Shown: positions 36,685 to 46,549, numbered from the stretch's first letter. The stretch: 64,000 nucleotides of DNA from Pseudomonas synxantha (GCF_900105675.1 NZ_LT629786.1:6076001-6140000), one strand, 5' to 3'. The notes: a model not told the origin generated them from the sequence alone. Program-made: numbers and translations.

Positions 36685-38433
36685 ATGCGCGAACAGCAAG
36701 AGCACACCTTCAGTACCCATGATGGCGTCGAGCTTTTCTACCGGCACTGGCCGGCTACGGCCGCCGCCGGGCCGCGCAAGGCAATCCTGTTGTTCCATCG
36801 CGGCCATGAGCACTCCGGGCGTATTGCCCACCTGGTAGATGAACTGGGCTTGCCGGAGTTTGATTTTTTCGCCTGGGACGCCCGCGGCCACGGCCAATCG
36901 CCCGGCGAGCGCGGCGACAGCCCCAGCTTTGCCACCAGTGCCCGTGATGTGCAGACCTTCTGTGACCACATCGGCGGCGCCTACGGCATCGAAGAGCAAA
37001 ACTTCGCCGTGATCGCCCAAAGCGTCGGCGCGGTGATCGCGGCCACCTGGGTCCACGACTATGCGCCGAAAATCCGCGCCCTGGTGCTCGCCTCGCCGGC
37101 CTTCAAGGTCAAGCTGTACGTGCCCTTCGCCCGCCCAGGCCTGGCCTTGATGCGCAGGTTTCGGGGCAACTTTTTCGTCAACAGCTACGTCAAGGCCAAG
37201 TTCCTCAGCCATGACCCGGAGCGCGTAGCCTCCTACGACAGCGATCCGTTGATCACCAAGGCCATTTCGGTGAATGTGCTGTTGGGGCTGTACGAAGCGG
37301 CCGATCGGGTTGTAGCCGACGCCCAGGCGATCCAGGTGCCGACCCAGTTGCTTATCTCCGGCTCCGATTTTGTGGTGCACCGTAAACCCCAGCAGCAATT
37401 TTTCGGCCGCCTCGGCAGCCTGAAAAAAGAGCTGCATATCCTCCCCGGGTTTTTCCACGACACCCTCGGTGAACGTGACCGAGCCGTGGCCGTGAGCAGC
37501 GCCAAACGCTTTATCTTGCAGAACTTCGCACACCCGCTGGACCGCGCATCTCTACTGAACGCCGACAAACTTGGCGCCACCTGCGCCGAATCCGAATCCC
37601 TCGCCGCGCCACTGCCACGCAATTCCCTGCGCGACCTCTACTGGCGCATGACCCGCGCCAGCATGGGCCTGGGCAAGAACCTGTCGGACGGCGTGAAACT
37701 GGGCTTCGACACCGGTTTCGACTCCGGCAGCACGCTGGACTACGTGTATCGCAATAAGCCTACCGGCAAGGGCGGGCTGGGGCGGATGATCGACACCAAC
37801 TACCTCAACTCCATTGGCTGGCGCGGTATCCGCCAGCGCAAGCTGAACGTCGAGGAACTGCTGCGCTTGGCCATGACCAAGCTGCGTGACGAGCACCGCG
37901 AGGTCCGTATCGTCGATATCGCCGCCGGCCACGGCCGTTACATCCTTGAAGCCTTGCAGGGCGTATCGCCGTTGCCGGAGTCGATCCTGCTGCGCGACTA
38001 CAGCGACATCAACGTGCGCGACGGTGGCGCGCTGATTCGCGAGAAGGGCTTGGGGGACATCGCCCAGTTCGTCAAAGGCGATGCGTTCGACCGCGCCGAC
38101 CTGGCTGCCCTGGACCCCAAGCCGACCTTGGCCGTGGTGTCCGGGTTGTATGAGTTGTTTGCCGATAACGCCATGGTCGGCGGCTCACTGGCAGGCTTGG
38201 CCGAAGCCGTGGAGCCAGGCGGTTACCTGGTGTATACCGGCCAGCCATGGCACCCGCAACTGGAGTTGATAGCCCGCGCGCTTACCAGCCACCGCCAGGG
38301 CCAAGCTTGGGTAATGCGTCGCCGCAGCCAGGCGGAAATGGACCAACTTGTCGAGGCCGCGGGCTTTCGCAAGATCACCCAGCGCGTGGATGAATGGGGC
38401 ATCTTTACGGTGTCCCTGGCCCAGAAGATCTGA
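36685..38433 (+). CDS. ynbC: Fused alpha/beta-hydrolase and methyltransferase (YnbC family)
   Basis: 582 residues. Residues 1-290 form an alpha/beta hydrolase of the monoacylglycerol-lipase type: oxyanion HRGHEHSGR, DARGHGQSPG, nucleophile elbow A-Q-S-V-G (about 112-116) and the histidine in GFFHDTLGE. Residues 390-582 form a class I SAM methyltransferase (RIVDIAAGHGRYILEA, then LAVVSGLYELF). YnbC in E. coli has the same length and arrangement. Together they could deacylate and methylate a lipid product of the neighbouring enzymes. Confidence 0.85.
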   Translation: MREQQEHTFSTHDGVELFYRHWPATAAAGPRKAILLFHRGHEHSGRIAHLVDELGLPEFDFFAWDARGHGQSPGERGDSPSFATSARDVQTFCDHIGGAYGIEEQNFAVIAQSVGAVIAATWVHDYAPKIRALVLASPAFKVKLYVPFARPGLALMRRFRGNFFVNSYVKAKFLSHDPERVASYDSDPLITKAISVNVLLGLYEAADRVVADAQAIQVPTQLLISGSDFVVHRKPQQQFFGRLGSLKKELHILPGFFHDTLGERDRAVAVSSAKRFILQNFAHPLDRASLLNADKLGATCAESESLAAPLPRNSLRDLYWRMTRASMGLGKNLSDGVKLGFDTGFDSGSTLDYVYRNKPTGKGGLGRMIDTNYLNSIGWRGIRQRKLNVEELLRLAMTKLRDEHREVRIVDIAAGHGRYILEALQGVSPLPESILLRDYSDINVRDGGALIREKGLGDIAQFVKGDAFDRADLAALDPKPTLAVVSGLYELFADNAMVGGSLAGLAEAVEPGGYLVYTGQPWHPQLELIARALTSHRQGQAWVMRRRSQAEMDQLVEAAGFRKITQRVDEWGIFTVSLAQKI

Positions 38434-38435
38434 AC

Positions 38436-39734
38436 ATGCGTGAACCCGGTTTATTGAAACCAGCGGTCCTCTGGCTGCTGCTGTTGGCGCCGCTGTTTTT
38501 CAGCACTTACGGCTTTGCCACCTGGGTCACCAGCCAGCGCAGCGACGTCGGCACGCTGGTATTCGGCTGGGAAACCCATATGCCGTTCTGGGCCTGCACC
38601 ATCGTGCCCTATTGGTCCATTGACCTGCTCTACGGCTTCTCCCTACTGTTACCCAATACTCGCCATGAACTGAAACAACATGCACTGCGCCTGCTGAGCG
38701 CGCAGGTTATTGCCGTCAGTTGCTTCCTGATCTGGCCACTGCGCTTCACCTTTGAGCGGCCGGAACTGGACGGCGTGTTCGGCTGGCTATTCACGGTGCT
38801 GGCCGGTTTTGACAAACCCTTCAACCAGGCACCGTCCCTGCATATCGCGCTGCTGGTGATCCTGTGGGTCATGTATCAGCGGCACACCCGGGGATTCTGG
38901 CGCTGGGTGGTGCATGGATGGTTCGCCCTGATTGGCCTCTCGGTGCTGACCACTTATCAACATCACTTTATCGACTTACCCACAGGCGCCCTCGCGGGGT
39001 GGTTATGCGTGTGGTTTTGGCCGGTGGAACATCCGAGCCCGTTGGTGAATGCGCGACTGACGCGGGATCCCCAACGCTGGCGCCTGGGAGTGCGCTATGG
39101 GCTGGGTGCATTGATACTGGCGGTGCTTGCTTTCGTGCTCGGCGGCGGCTGGTTGTGGCTGCTGTGGCCGGCGGTATCCCTGGGGTTGGTCAAAGCCAAT
39201 TACATCGTGCTAGGCGCGTCAGGCTTTCAAAAACGCGAAGACGGTCGTCTTAGTCCCGCCGCACGCTGGCTGTATGCCCCTTACGTTGCTGGCGCGTGGA
39301 TCAACTCGCGCCTATGGACACGCAGACACCCACAGCCCGATATGATTGTGGATAACGTCTGGCTTGGGCGTATTCCCACAACGCACCAGCAAGGTTCATT
39401 CAAGGCCATTGTCGATCTGTGCGCCGAACTGCCGATTAATCCACAGGGCCGTGCGTATGCCTGCGTGCCAGTGCTTGACCTGATCGCGCCGACCCCCGAG
39501 GAGTGCCTGAAAGCCGCGCAGGCTATCGAGCAACTGCGCCAGCACGGGCCCTTGCTGGTGTGCTGTGCCCTCGGTTACTCCCGCAGCGCTACCGCCGTTG
39601 CCGCCTGGCTGCTGATCACAGGGCGCGCCGCCACGATAGATCAATCGCTGGCTATCATTCGTACAGCACGGGCCAACGTGGTCCTGCATCCTGCGCACCG
39701 AGAAGCTTTGGAGGGTTTGCCCCATGCCCGCTGA
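38436..39734 (+). CDS. ynbD: PAP2 phosphatase fused to a dual-specificity phosphatase (YnbD family)
   Basis: 432 residues. An N-terminal polytopic membrane domain has PAP2 lipid-phosphatase elements (QAPSLHIALL and TYQHHFIDLPTGA). The C-terminal 130 residues are a cysteine phosphatase with the C-x5-R loop C-ALGYS-R in LLVCCALGYSRSATAVAAWLL. Two phosphatase folds in one protein match E. coli YnbD. It would dephosphorylate a phosphatidyl-alcohol-phosphate made by the YnbA enzyme, in the way Pgp enzymes finish phosphatidylglycerol. The ATG at 38436 is 2 bases after the ynbC stop. Confidence 0.85.
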   Translation: MREPGLLKPAVLWLLLLAPLFFSTYGFATWVTSQRSDVGTLVFGWETHMPFWACTIVPYWSIDLLYGFSLLLPNTRHELKQHALRLLSAQVIAVSCFLIWPLRFTFERPELDGVFGWLFTVLAGFDKPFNQAPSLHIALLVILWVMYQRHTRGFWRWVVHGWFALIGLSVLTTYQHHFIDLPTGALAGWLCVWFWPVEHPSPLVNARLTRDPQRWRLGVRYGLGALILAVLAFVLGGGWLWLLWPAVSLGLVKANYIVLGASGFQKREDGRLSPAARWLYAPYVAGAWINSRLWTRRHPQPDMIVDNVWLGRIPTTHQQGSFKAIVDLCAELPINPQGRAYACVPVLDLIAPTPEECLKAAQAIEQLRQHGPLLVCCALGYSRSATAVAAWLLITGRAATIDQSLAIIRTARANVVLHPAHREALEGLPHAR

Positions 39735-40167
39735 TATGGAACTCCAGGTGGTCGCCAGCCTGCTGCGCCGTGGCCATTCGCTGGATCAGTTATCCACAGG
39801 CCTGACGCTGCTCGGCGTACTGTTCGGCCTTGCCCAGCTATTGTTGGCGAGTATCTCGACGATCTGCCTGTTGCTGGCCCTGTGGATGATCGTATTGGGC
39901 CTGCTGCAAAAATACTGGGCATTGCGCGTGGCCCTCGACGCCGACCTGTTTGCCCTGCTCGCCCGCGACACCACACGCACACCGGACCTCGACCAGGCCC
40001 TGCAAACCCTTGGTTTGCAATCACCTAAACGAGCCGGTCGGCCCTGGAGCGAACGCCGTCGTGGCGCGCTCAAACTGTTGCGCAAACAAGCCTGGTTGCT
40101 GGGCGCGCAAGCGCTGCTGACCCTGGGCGTCATTCTCGCCAGCCCTTGGCTGCCTTTCGCCGGATAA
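39724..40167 (+). CDS. Small membrane protein of the ynb-like cluster
   Basis: 147 residues with two or three membrane segments (about 25-60, and 120-140) and a basic middle part (RAGRPWSERRRGALKLLRKQ). No family recognised. It starts inside the end of ynbD (11-base overlap; ATG at 39736 is an alternative) and ends 9 bases before the acyltransferase gene, so it is translated with the pathway and may be a membrane partner of one of the enzymes. Confidence 0.75.
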   Translation: MPADMELQVVASLLRRGHSLDQLSTGLTLLGVLFGLAQLLLASISTICLLLALWMIVLGLLQKYWALRVALDADLFALLARDTTRTPDLDQALQTLGLQSPKRAGRPWSERRRGALKLLRKQAWLLGAQALLTLGVILASPWLPFAG

Positions 40168-40176
40168 GGAATCCCC

Positions 40177-40797
40177 ATGTTCGAACCCGTGGTCGCCACG
40201 CTGATTACTTCCATGGCCCGCACCGTCACCGGCGCTCGCAGCCTGTGGCTGGGGTGCGCGCCGGTGCCGGTGCAACGCATCTATTTCGCCAACCACAGCA
40301 GCCACGGCGACTTCGTGCTGGTATGGGCGTCGCTGCCGCAGAACCTGCGCAAGTTCACGCGCCCGGTGGCGGGCAGTGATTACTGGAACAAGAGCGCCCT
40401 GCGCCGCTACATCATCAACCGTGTGTTCAACGGTGTGCTGATCGACCGCGAGCGCAAGGAGCCTGTGGATAACCCTTTGCAACCCATGCTCGCTGCGCTG
40501 GAAGGCGGTGACTCGCTGATCATTTTTCCGGAAGGCACACGCAATCTGGAGGATGGCTTGCTGCCATTCAAGAGCGGCTTGTACCACTTGGCCAAAAGTT
40601 ACCCACAGGCCGAACTGGTGCCCGTGTGGATAGCCAACCTCAACCGGGTCATGCCCAAGGGCCGAGTGCTGCCACTGCCCTTGTTATGCACAACCAGCTT
40701 CGGTGCTCCCCTGCAATTGGAAGAAGGCGAAGACAAAGCCGCATTCCTTGCTCGTACCCGCGACGCCCTGCTCGCCCTTGCCCCGGAGCATTCCTGA
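40177..40797 (+). CDS. Lysophospholipid acyltransferase (PlsC-like)
   Basis: 206 residues. Acyltransferase block I NHSSHGD (H-x4-D), block III FPEGTRN, and PVWIANLNRVMPKG are in the right order. The HSSHGDF variant instead of NHxSxxD is a minor change. It would re-acylate a lyso-lipid, which pairs with the hydrolase encoded two genes upstream. No such acyltransferase is in the E. coli ynb cluster. Confidence 0.87.
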   Translation: MFEPVVATLITSMARTVTGARSLWLGCAPVPVQRIYFANHSSHGDFVLVWASLPQNLRKFTRPVAGSDYWNKSALRRYIINRVFNGVLIDRERKEPVDNPLQPMLAALEGGDSLIIFPEGTRNLEDGLLPFKSGLYHLAKSYPQAELVPVWIANLNRVMPKGRVLPLPLLCTTSFGAPLQLEEGEDKAAFLARTRDALLALAPEHS

Positions 40798-40798
40798 A

Positions 40799-41731
40799 AT
40801 GGATAGCCAAACCCTGATGTTATTCGGCGGCATAGGCGCGATCCTGGTCATCGCCTCGCTGATCGGCCTGATCCTCAAGCTGCGCACCCGTGGCAGCCCC
40901 AATGCCGTGATCGACAACCTCAACGCCCGCATCAACGCCTGGTGGGTGATGGTGGTGGTGATCGGCATTGCCTTCTGGCTCGGTACTGGCGCGGTGATCC
41001 TGTTGTTCTATGCCGTGTCGTTCTACGCCCTGCGAGAATTCCTCACCCTCACCCCAACCCGGCGCAGCGACTACCCGGCCCTGGTGGCCGCGTTCTACCT
41101 CGCCCTGCCGCTGCAATATGTGCTGATCTACGCCGACTGGTATGGGCTGTTCTCGATCTTCATCCCGGTGTACGTGTTTTTGCTGCTACCGATCCTCGCC
41201 TCCCTTGGCGGCGACAGTACACACTTCCTGGAACGCGCCTCGAAGGTGCAATGGGGGCTGATGATCGCGGTGTTCTGCGTGTCCTTCGTCCCAGCCCTGC
41301 TGACGCTGGACATTCCCGGCTACGAAGGCCGCAACCTGTTGCTGATCGCCTACCTGGTGATCGTGGTGCAACTGTCAGACGTATTGCAGTACGTATGCGG
41401 CAAGCTGTTCGGCAAACACAAGATCGCGCCCAATCTGTCACCGTCGAAAACCGTGGAAGGGTTCGTAGGCGGAATTCTGCTGTCATCCCTGATCGGCGCG
41501 GCGCTGTGGTGGACCACACCGTTTAATCCCTGGCAGTCGTTCTTGATCGCGCTGTTGATCAACTTGCTGGGCTTTGCCGGTGGGATCGTGATGTCGGCGA
41601 TCAAGCGCGATCGCGGCGTGAAAGACTGGGGGCATATGATCGAAGGACACGGCGGGATGCTGGATCGGCTGGATTCGGTGTGCTTCGCGGCGCCGATCTT
41701 CTTCCACCTCGTACGTTACTGGTGGACCTGA
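40799..41731 (+). CDS. ynbB: Phosphatidate cytidylyltransferase-like protein (YnbB family)
   Basis: 310 residues, about eight membrane segments. The CdsA signature S-x-I-K-R-x4-K-D is present as SAIKRDRGVKDWGHMIEGHGG followed by LDRLD, and the upstream QLSDVLQYVCGKLFG and SPSKTVEGFVGG motifs match. It would make a CDP-diacylglycerol-type donor for the YnbA-like enzyme. Last gene of the cluster, followed by a REPIN. Confidence 0.87.
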   Translation: MDSQTLMLFGGIGAILVIASLIGLILKLRTRGSPNAVIDNLNARINAWWVMVVVIGIAFWLGTGAVILLFYAVSFYALREFLTLTPTRRSDYPALVAAFYLALPLQYVLIYADWYGLFSIFIPVYVFLLLPILASLGGDSTHFLERASKVQWGLMIAVFCVSFVPALLTLDIPGYEGRNLLLIAYLVIVVQLSDVLQYVCGKLFGKHKIAPNLSPSKTVEGFVGGILLSSLIGAALWWTTPFNPWQSFLIALLINLLGFAGGIVMSAIKRDRGVKDWGHMIEGHGGMLDRLDSVCFAAPIFFHLVRYWWT

Positions 41732-41765
41732 CCCACCCCTTTCTCAAAACCAATGAAGATCAAAA

Positions 41766-41857
41766 TGTGGGAGGAGGCTTGCCTCCGATAGCCGAGCTGG
41801 CAGTCACCGGATAGGTTGGCTGATACACCGCAATCGGGGGCAAGCCCCCTCCCACCT
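41766..41857. repeat. REPIN, diverged GTGGGAGGGGGCTTGC family
   Basis: Left half reads TGTGGGAGGAGGCTTGCCTC and right half GGGGGCAAGCCCCCTCCCAC, so the two arms differ by a few compensatory or uncompensated changes. Lies between convergent genes. Confidence 0.88.
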
Positions 41858-41879
41858 TGGTTTGCGGTGCTTTCAGGGT

Positions 41880-42266
41880 TTAAGCAAAATCTGAAACTGG
41901 TGCAGCAGCGATCTCGACATAGCTAGACTCCCCGCCGCCTGTTGCACCCGATAGCCAGCCCCAAACGAAACTCAGCGTTGTGCGCCCGCGAAGGTCCACG
42001 TCTACCGTGCCACGTGACCACCCCGCGAGCAGTTCCCCTTCCAGGGTCACGCATTGATAAAGCAGCTCGATGGTATCTGCACCGGTCACCCGCCCGACCT
42101 GCGTGCCCAGGCGAATCCGGCCACCTTGGTAGGTGCTTGAAATGACGCCATCTTCAACTTGGTAGTGAAATACTGTCCCCGTGCCGGACAGCCCTTGAGT
42201 ATTGTTCGCGACCGCAAACCGACGGTTATGCAAACGTGCGTGAACGGTCGCTGATGAGCTTTGCAT
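41880..42266 (-). CDS. Small conserved protein downstream of glmS (family often named N-acetylglutamate synthase)
   Basis: 128 residues from the ATG at 42264-42266 (AAGGAT upstream). The pattern RRFAVANNT...GTVFHYQVEDGVISSTYQGGRIRLGTQVGRV, LLYQCVTLEGELLAGW, GESSYVE matches a small all-beta family that databases often label N-acetylglutamate synthase; the sequence has no GNAT acetyl-CoA site, so that name is not supported. It lies after the glmS terminator on the same strand, between attTn7 and a REPIN. Confidence 0.7.
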   Translation of the reverse strand: MQSSSATVHARLHNRRFAVANNTQGLSGTGTVFHYQVEDGVISSTYQGGRIRLGTQVGRVTGADTIELLYQCVTLEGELLAGWSRGTVDVDLRGRTTLSFVWGWLSGATGGGESSYVEIAAAPVSDFA

Positions 42267-42302
42267 TATTGGCATCCTTGAGTGGAGCGAATTCAAACCC
42301 AT

Positions 42303-42329
42303 AAAAAAAGGGCTGTTAAAAACAGCCCC
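42303..42329 (-). terminator. Terminator of glmS
   Basis: On the minus strand GGGCTGTT-TTT-AACAGCCC is followed by seven Ts, 23 bases after the glmS stop. Confidence 0.9.
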
Positions 42330-42390
42330 TCTTCAGGTACGCGAGAAAGCCTTACTCCACTGTCACCGACTTCGCCAGGTTACGCGGCTG
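42325..42390 (-). other. attTn7 region at the end of glmS (unoccupied)
   Basis: Tn7 transposons recognise the last codons of glmS and insert about 25 bases past its stop, which falls at about 42327 inside the terminator stem. No Tn7 end or tns gene is seen here, so the site is empty. Confidence 0.75.
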
Positions 42391-44184
42391 GTCAACGTCA
42401 GTGCCTTTGAGCACGGCAACGTAGTACGACAGCAACTGCAGCGGGATGGTGTACAGAATCGGCGACAGCGTGTCGTGAATGTGCGGCATGTTGATCACGT
42501 GGGTGCCTTCACCATTGGTCATGCCTGCCTTCTCATCGGCGAAGACGATCAGTTGGCCGCCACGGGCGCGTACTTCCTGCAGGTTGGACTTGAGCTTCTC
42601 CAGCAGTTCGTTGTTTGGCGCCACGGTAACCACTGGCATATCGTCATCCACCAGGGCCAATGGGCCGTGTTTCAGCTCACCGGCCGGATAGGCTTCGGCG
42701 TGGATGTACGAGATTTCCTTGAGTTTCAGCGAGCCTTCCATCGCCACCGGGTATTGCGCGCCACGGCCCAGGAACAGGGTGTGGTTCTTGTCAGCGAACA
42801 GCTCAGCGACTTTTTCCACGGTGCCGTCCATTGCCAGGGCTTCGCCAAGGCGGGTTGGCAGGCGGCGCAGTTCTTCTACCAGAGTGGCTTCCACGCCCTC
42901 GGCGAGGGTGCCGCGTACTTGGCCCAGGGACAGGGTCAGCAGCAACAGGCCCACCAGTTGGGTGGTGAAGGCTTTGGTGGAGGCTACGCCGATTTCGCGA
43001 CCGGCCTGGGTCAGCAGGGTCAGGTCGGATTCACGCACCAGGGAGCTGATGCTGACGTTGCAGATTGCCAGGCTGCCGAGGAAACCCAGCTCCTTGGCGT
43101 TGCGCAGGGCAGCCAGGGTATCGGCGGTTTCGCCGGACTGGGAGATGGTTACGAACAGGGTGTCGGGTTGCACCACCACCTTGCGATAGCGGAACTCGCT
43201 GGCGACTTCGACCTGGCACGGAATGCCCGCCAGTTCTTCCAGCCAGTAACGGGCGACCATGCCGGCGTGGTAGCTGGTGCCGCAGGCCACGATCTGCACA
43301 TTGCGCACCTTGGCGAACAGCTCGGCGGCTTGCGGGCCGAAAGCGTTGACCAGTACCTGGTTCTGGCTCAGGCGACCTTCCAGGGTGCGTTGCACCACAG
43401 ACGGCTGCTCGTGGATTTCTTTGAGCATGAAGTGGCGGAACTCGCCCTTGTCAGCGGCTTCGGCACCGTCACGGTATTGCACGGCTTCACGCTCGACGGA
43501 CTGGCCGTCAACGTCCCAGATCTGCACGCTTTCACGACGGATGTCGGCAATATCGCCTTCTTCCAGATACATGAAGCGGTCGGTCACTTGGCGCAGGGCC
43601 AGTTGGTCGGAGGCGAGGAAGTTCTCGCCCAGGCCCAGGCCGATCACCAGTGGGCTGCCACTGCGTGCAGCAACCAGGCGATCAGGCTGGCCGGCGCTGA
43701 TCACGGCCAGTCCGTAGGCGCCATGCAGTTCCTTGACCGTGGCCTTGAGGGCGGTGGTCAGATCGCTGTGGTCCTTGAGCTTGTGGTTGAGCAGGTGGGC
43801 GATGACTTCGGTGTCGGTATCCGAAGTAAACACATAACCCAGGCCCTTGAGCTGTTCGCGCAGCACTTCGTGGTTTTCGATAATGCCGTTGTGCACTACC
43901 GCCAGGTCACCGGAGAAGTGTGGGTGAGCGTTACGCTCGCACGGCGCACCGTGGGTGGCCCAACGGGTGTGGGCAATGCCCAGGCGACCTACGAGCGGCT
44001 CGCCGGCCAAGGCCTGGTCCAACTCGCTCACCTTGCCCGGCCGGCGCATGCGCTCCAGCTTGCCGGCATTGGTGAAAACCGCCACGCCGGCACTGTCATA
44101 GCCGCGGTATTCGAGGCGCTTGAGGCCTTCGATCAGGATGGCAGTAACATTACGTTCGGCGACTGCGCCAACAATTCCACACAT
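42352..44184 (-). CDS. glmS: Glucosamine-6-phosphate synthase
   Basis: 610 residues. N-terminal class II glutaminase with the nucleophile Cys2 (MCGIVGA), [13 protein letters not shown] and HNGIIENH; two SIS isomerase domains with [17 protein letters not shown] and [12 protein letters not shown] terminus [13 protein letters not shown]. It converts fructose-6-phosphate and glutamine into glucosamine-6-phosphate, feeding GlmM and GlmU for peptidoglycan and lipopolysaccharide. Starts 10 bases after glmR ends, so the two are co-transcribed. Confidence 0.97.
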   Translation of the reverse strand: MCGIVGAVAERNVTAILIEGLKRLEYRGYDSAGVAVFTNAGKLERMRRPGKVSELDQALAGEPLVGRLGIAHTRWATHGAPCERNAHPHFSGDLAVVHNGIIENHEVLREQLKGLGYVFTSDTDTEVIAHLLNHKLKDHSDLTTALKATVKELHGAYGLAVISAGQPDRLVAARSGSPLVIGLGLGENFLASDQLALRQVTDRFMYLEEGDIADIRRESVQIWDVDGQSVEREAVQYRDGAEAADKGEFRHFMLKEIHEQPSVVQRTLEGRLSQNQVLVNAFGPQAAELFAKVRNVQIVACGTSYHAGMVARYWLEELAGIPCQVEVASEFRYRKVVVQPDTLFVTISQSGETADTLAALRNAKELGFLGSLAICNVSISSLVRESDLTLLTQAGREIGVASTKAFTTQLVGLLLLTLSLGQVRGTLAEGVEATLVEELRRLPTRLGEALAMDGTVEKVAELFADKNHTLFLGRGAQYPVAMEGSLKLKEISYIHAEAYPAGELKHGPLALVDDDMPVVTVAPNNELLEKLKSNLQEVRARGGQLIVFADEKAGMTNGEGTHVINMPHIHDTLSPILYTIPLQLLSYYVAVLKGTDVDQPRNLAKSVTVE

Positions 44185-44194
44185 GGTATTTCTC

Positions 44195-44962
44195 CTAGAT
44201 GACGGCCGCGCATATCAGCGTAATGCCGCGGGCTTGGATCTGGTCGCGGGCCTCAAGCGGCAGGCGATCATCGGTAATAAGGGTATGGACGCTGCTCCAA
44301 GGCAGTTCCAGGTTGGGAATCTTGCGGCCGATCTTGTCGGACTCGACCATCACCACCACTTCACGGGCGACCTCGGCCATGACGCGGCTCAAGCCCAGCA
44401 ATTCGTTGAAGGTGGTGGTGCCACGCTGCAGATCGATGCCATCGGCACCGATGAACAGTTGGTCGAAGTCGTAGGAACGCAGCACCTGCTCGGCGACCTG
44501 GCCCTGGAACGAGTCCGAATGCGGGTCCCAGGTGCCGCCCGTCATCAACAACACCGGTTCGTGTTCCAGTTCGCTCAGGGCGCGGGCCACGTTCAGGGAG
44601 TTGGTCATCACCACCAGGCCGGGCTGATGGCCCAGTTCGGGGATCATGGCGGCGGTGGTGCTGCCGCTGTCGATGATGATGCGTGCGTGTTCGCGCAAAC
44701 GCACCACTGCCGCACGCGCGATGGCGCGCTTGTAGGCCGAGATGGGTTGGGCAGCGTCGCCCACCAGCTCTTGGGGCATGGTGATCGCGCCACCGTAGCG
44801 ACGCAGGAGCAGGCCGTTACTTTCGAGAGCGGCCAAGTCCTTGCGGATGGTGACTTCCGAAGTTTCGAAACGCTTGGCCAGTTCGTCCACGCTGACTTCG
44901 CCCTGTTCATTGAGCAGAGTGAGGATATTGTGGCGTCGTTGGGGTGTATTTCGTTTCGACAT
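44195..44962 (-). CDS. glmR: DeoR-family regulator GlmR
   Basis: 255 residues. DeoR helix-turn-helix (about 1-58, [25 protein letters not shown]) and sugar-phosphate-binding domain (about 75-240, [11 protein letters not shown] and [10 protein letters not shown]). The pseudomonad glmR product controls glmS. Start ATG at 44960-44962 fits the family; the frame is open to 45001 and no strong ribosome-binding site is visible. Repeats TTTCGTTTCGA overlap its start and leader, so autoregulation is likely. Confidence 0.88.
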   Translation of the reverse strand: MSKRNTPQRRHNILTLLNEQGEVSVDELAKRFETSEVTIRKDLAALESNGLLLRRYGGAITMPQELVGDAAQPISAYKRAIARAAVVRLREHARIIIDSGSTTAAMIPELGHQPGLVVMTNSLNVARALSELEHEPVLLMTGGTWDPHSDSFQGQVAEQVLRSYDFDQLFIGADGIDLQRGTTTFNELLGLSRVMAEVAREVVVMVESDKIGRKIPNLELPWSSVHTLITDDRLPLEARDQIQARGITLICAAVI

Positions 44963-44985
44963 GATGGTGATAAGTTTCGTTTCGA
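44949..44985. promoter_or_regulatory. Direct repeats TTTCGTTTCGA, candidate GlmR operators
   Basis: TTTCGTTTCGA at 44949-44959 and 44975-44985, start-to-start distance 26 bases. DeoR-family sites often contain TTTCG repeats. The second copy extends into TTTCGAAAG, a small palindrome. The first copy is inside the first codons of glmR. Confidence 0.5.
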
Positions 44986-45058
44986 AAGATAACGAAGGCA
45001 ATCAAAACCTATTGGCGAAAGATCGTCAAGTGAGATTTCTAAAATAATGCAGGCAAAA

Positions 45059-45149
45059 TGTGGGAGGGGGGCTTGCCCCCGATGGCGGTGTGTCAGCCAA
45101 TGTATATGTGACTGAACCACCGCTATCGGGAGCAAGCCCCCTCCCACAC
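45059..45149. repeat. REPIN, GTGGGAGGGGGCTTGC family
   Basis: Inverted REP halves separated by about 50 bases between glmR and glmU. A DnaA-box-like TGTGGATAA follows at 45172. The gap 44963-45181 holds nothing else. Confidence 0.9.
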
Positions 45150-45181
45150 TGGAGTTTGTTGCGAGCGAGGCTGTGGATAAA

Positions 45182-46549
45182 TCAGGTTTTCTTGATTTTT
45201 ACCGGGCGCTTCCAACCGTCGATGTTGCGTTGACGGGCGCGGGCGACGGCCAACTGCGACTTATCCACATCCTGGTTGATGGTGGAACCTGCCGCGGTGT
45301 TTGAACCATCACCAATGGTGACTGGCGCAATCAACGAGTTGTTGGAGCCGATAAATACGTCTTCACCAATAGTCGTCTGATATTTATTGGCGCCGTCGTA
45401 GTTACAGGTGATAGCGCCAGCACCAATATTGCTGCGGGCACCGATCACTGCATCACCGAGGTAAGCCAAGTGGCCGGCCTTCGCTTCGTCACCCATTTTC
45501 GCATTTTTCAGCTCGACGAAATTGCCAACGTGCGCTCTCACGCCCATCACTGTACCCGGACGCAACCGTGCAAACGGCCCCGCATCGCTACCCTCGCCCA
45601 TCACGGCACCGTCGATATGGCTGTTAGCCTTGACCACCACGCCTTTGCGCAAGGTGCTGTCCTTGATCACGCAGTTCGGGCCGATGACCACGTCGTCTTC
45701 AATGATCACCCGGCCTTCGAGGATCACGTTGATATCGATCAGCACGTCGCGGCCCACCGTCACTTCGCCACGCACATCGAAACGCGCCGGGTCACGCAGG
45801 GTCACGCCCTGGGCCATCAGGCGGCGGCCCTCGCGCAGTTGGTAGTGACGCTCCAGCTCTGCGAGCTGCTTGCGGTCGTTGGCGCCCTGCACTTCCATCG
45901 GGTCGTGAGGCTGTTCGGTGGCGACCAGCAGGCCGTCACTCACAGCCATTTCGATCACATCGGTGAGGTAGTACTCGCCCTGGGCGTTGTTGTTGGACAG
46001 ACGGCTCATCCAGTCGCCCAGCTTATCGGCAGGCACGGCAAGAATGCCGGTGTTGCCTTCAGTAATGGCGCGCTGGGCTTCGCTGGCATCTTTATGCTCG
46101 ACGATAGCGGCAACCTTGCCGTCCGCATTACGCACAATGCGGCCGTAGCCGGTAGGGTCGTCCAGCTCAACGGTGAGCAGGCCCATCTGGCCAGGCACGA
46201 CATGCTTGAGCAGACGTTGCAGGGTTTCCACTTCAATCAGCGGTACATCGCCGTAGAGGATCAGCACCGTGTCGGCAGTGATGAAGGGCACGGCTTGCGC
46301 AGTGGCGTGGCCGGTGCCCAATTGTTTGTCTTGCAATACGAAATTCAAGTCGTCCGCAGCCAAACGTTCCCGTACTACGTCGGCACCGTGGCCGATCACC
46401 ACGTGAATACGCTGAGGGTCCAACTGCCGGGCGCTGTGGATAACATGACCCAGCATGGAATTGCCGGCTACCGGGTGCAGCACCTTGGGCAGGGCCGAAC
46501 GCATACGAGTGCCCTGGCCTGCGGCGAGAATGACGATTTCAAGAGACAT
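45182..46549 (-). CDS. glmU: Bifunctional GlmU, acetyltransferase and uridylyltransferase
   Basis: 455 residues. Pyrophosphorylase domain (1-230) with [22 protein letters not shown] and YGDVPLI; left-handed beta-helix acetyltransferase domain (250-455) with hexapeptide repeats and [17 protein letters not shown]. It acetylates glucosamine-1-phosphate and adds UMP to give UDP-GlcNAc. Separate from glmS-glmR by a REPIN, and from atpC by a terminator, so it is its own unit. Confidence 0.97.
   Translation of the reverse strand: MSLEIVILAAGQGTRMRSALPKVLHPVAGNSMLGHVIHSARQLDPQRIHVVIGHGADVVRERLAADDLNFVLQDKQLGTGHATAQAVPFITADTVLILYGDVPLIEVETLQRLLKHVVPGQMGLLTVELDDPTGYGRIVRNADGKVAAIVEHKDASEAQRAITEGNTGILAVPADKLGDWMSRLSNNNAQGEYYLTDVIEMAVSDGLLVATEQPHDPMEVQGANDRKQLAELERHYQLREGRRLMAQGVTLRDPARFDVRGEVTVGRDVLIDINVILEGRVIIEDDVVIGPNCVIKDSTLRKGVVVKANSHIDGAVMGEGSDAGPFARLRPGTVMGVRAHVGNFVELKNAKMGDEAKAGHLAYLGDAVIGARSNIGAGAITCNYDGANKYQTTIGEDVFIGSNNSLIAPVTIGDGSNTAAGSTINQDVDKSQLAVARARQRNIDGWKRPVKIKKT

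Noticed and set aside
42475-44202. 575-codon open frame antisense to glmS, and similar long frames opposite atpD, atpA, mnmG and clsA
   Set aside because: All lie opposite strong housekeeping genes and show no domain or ribosome-binding site.
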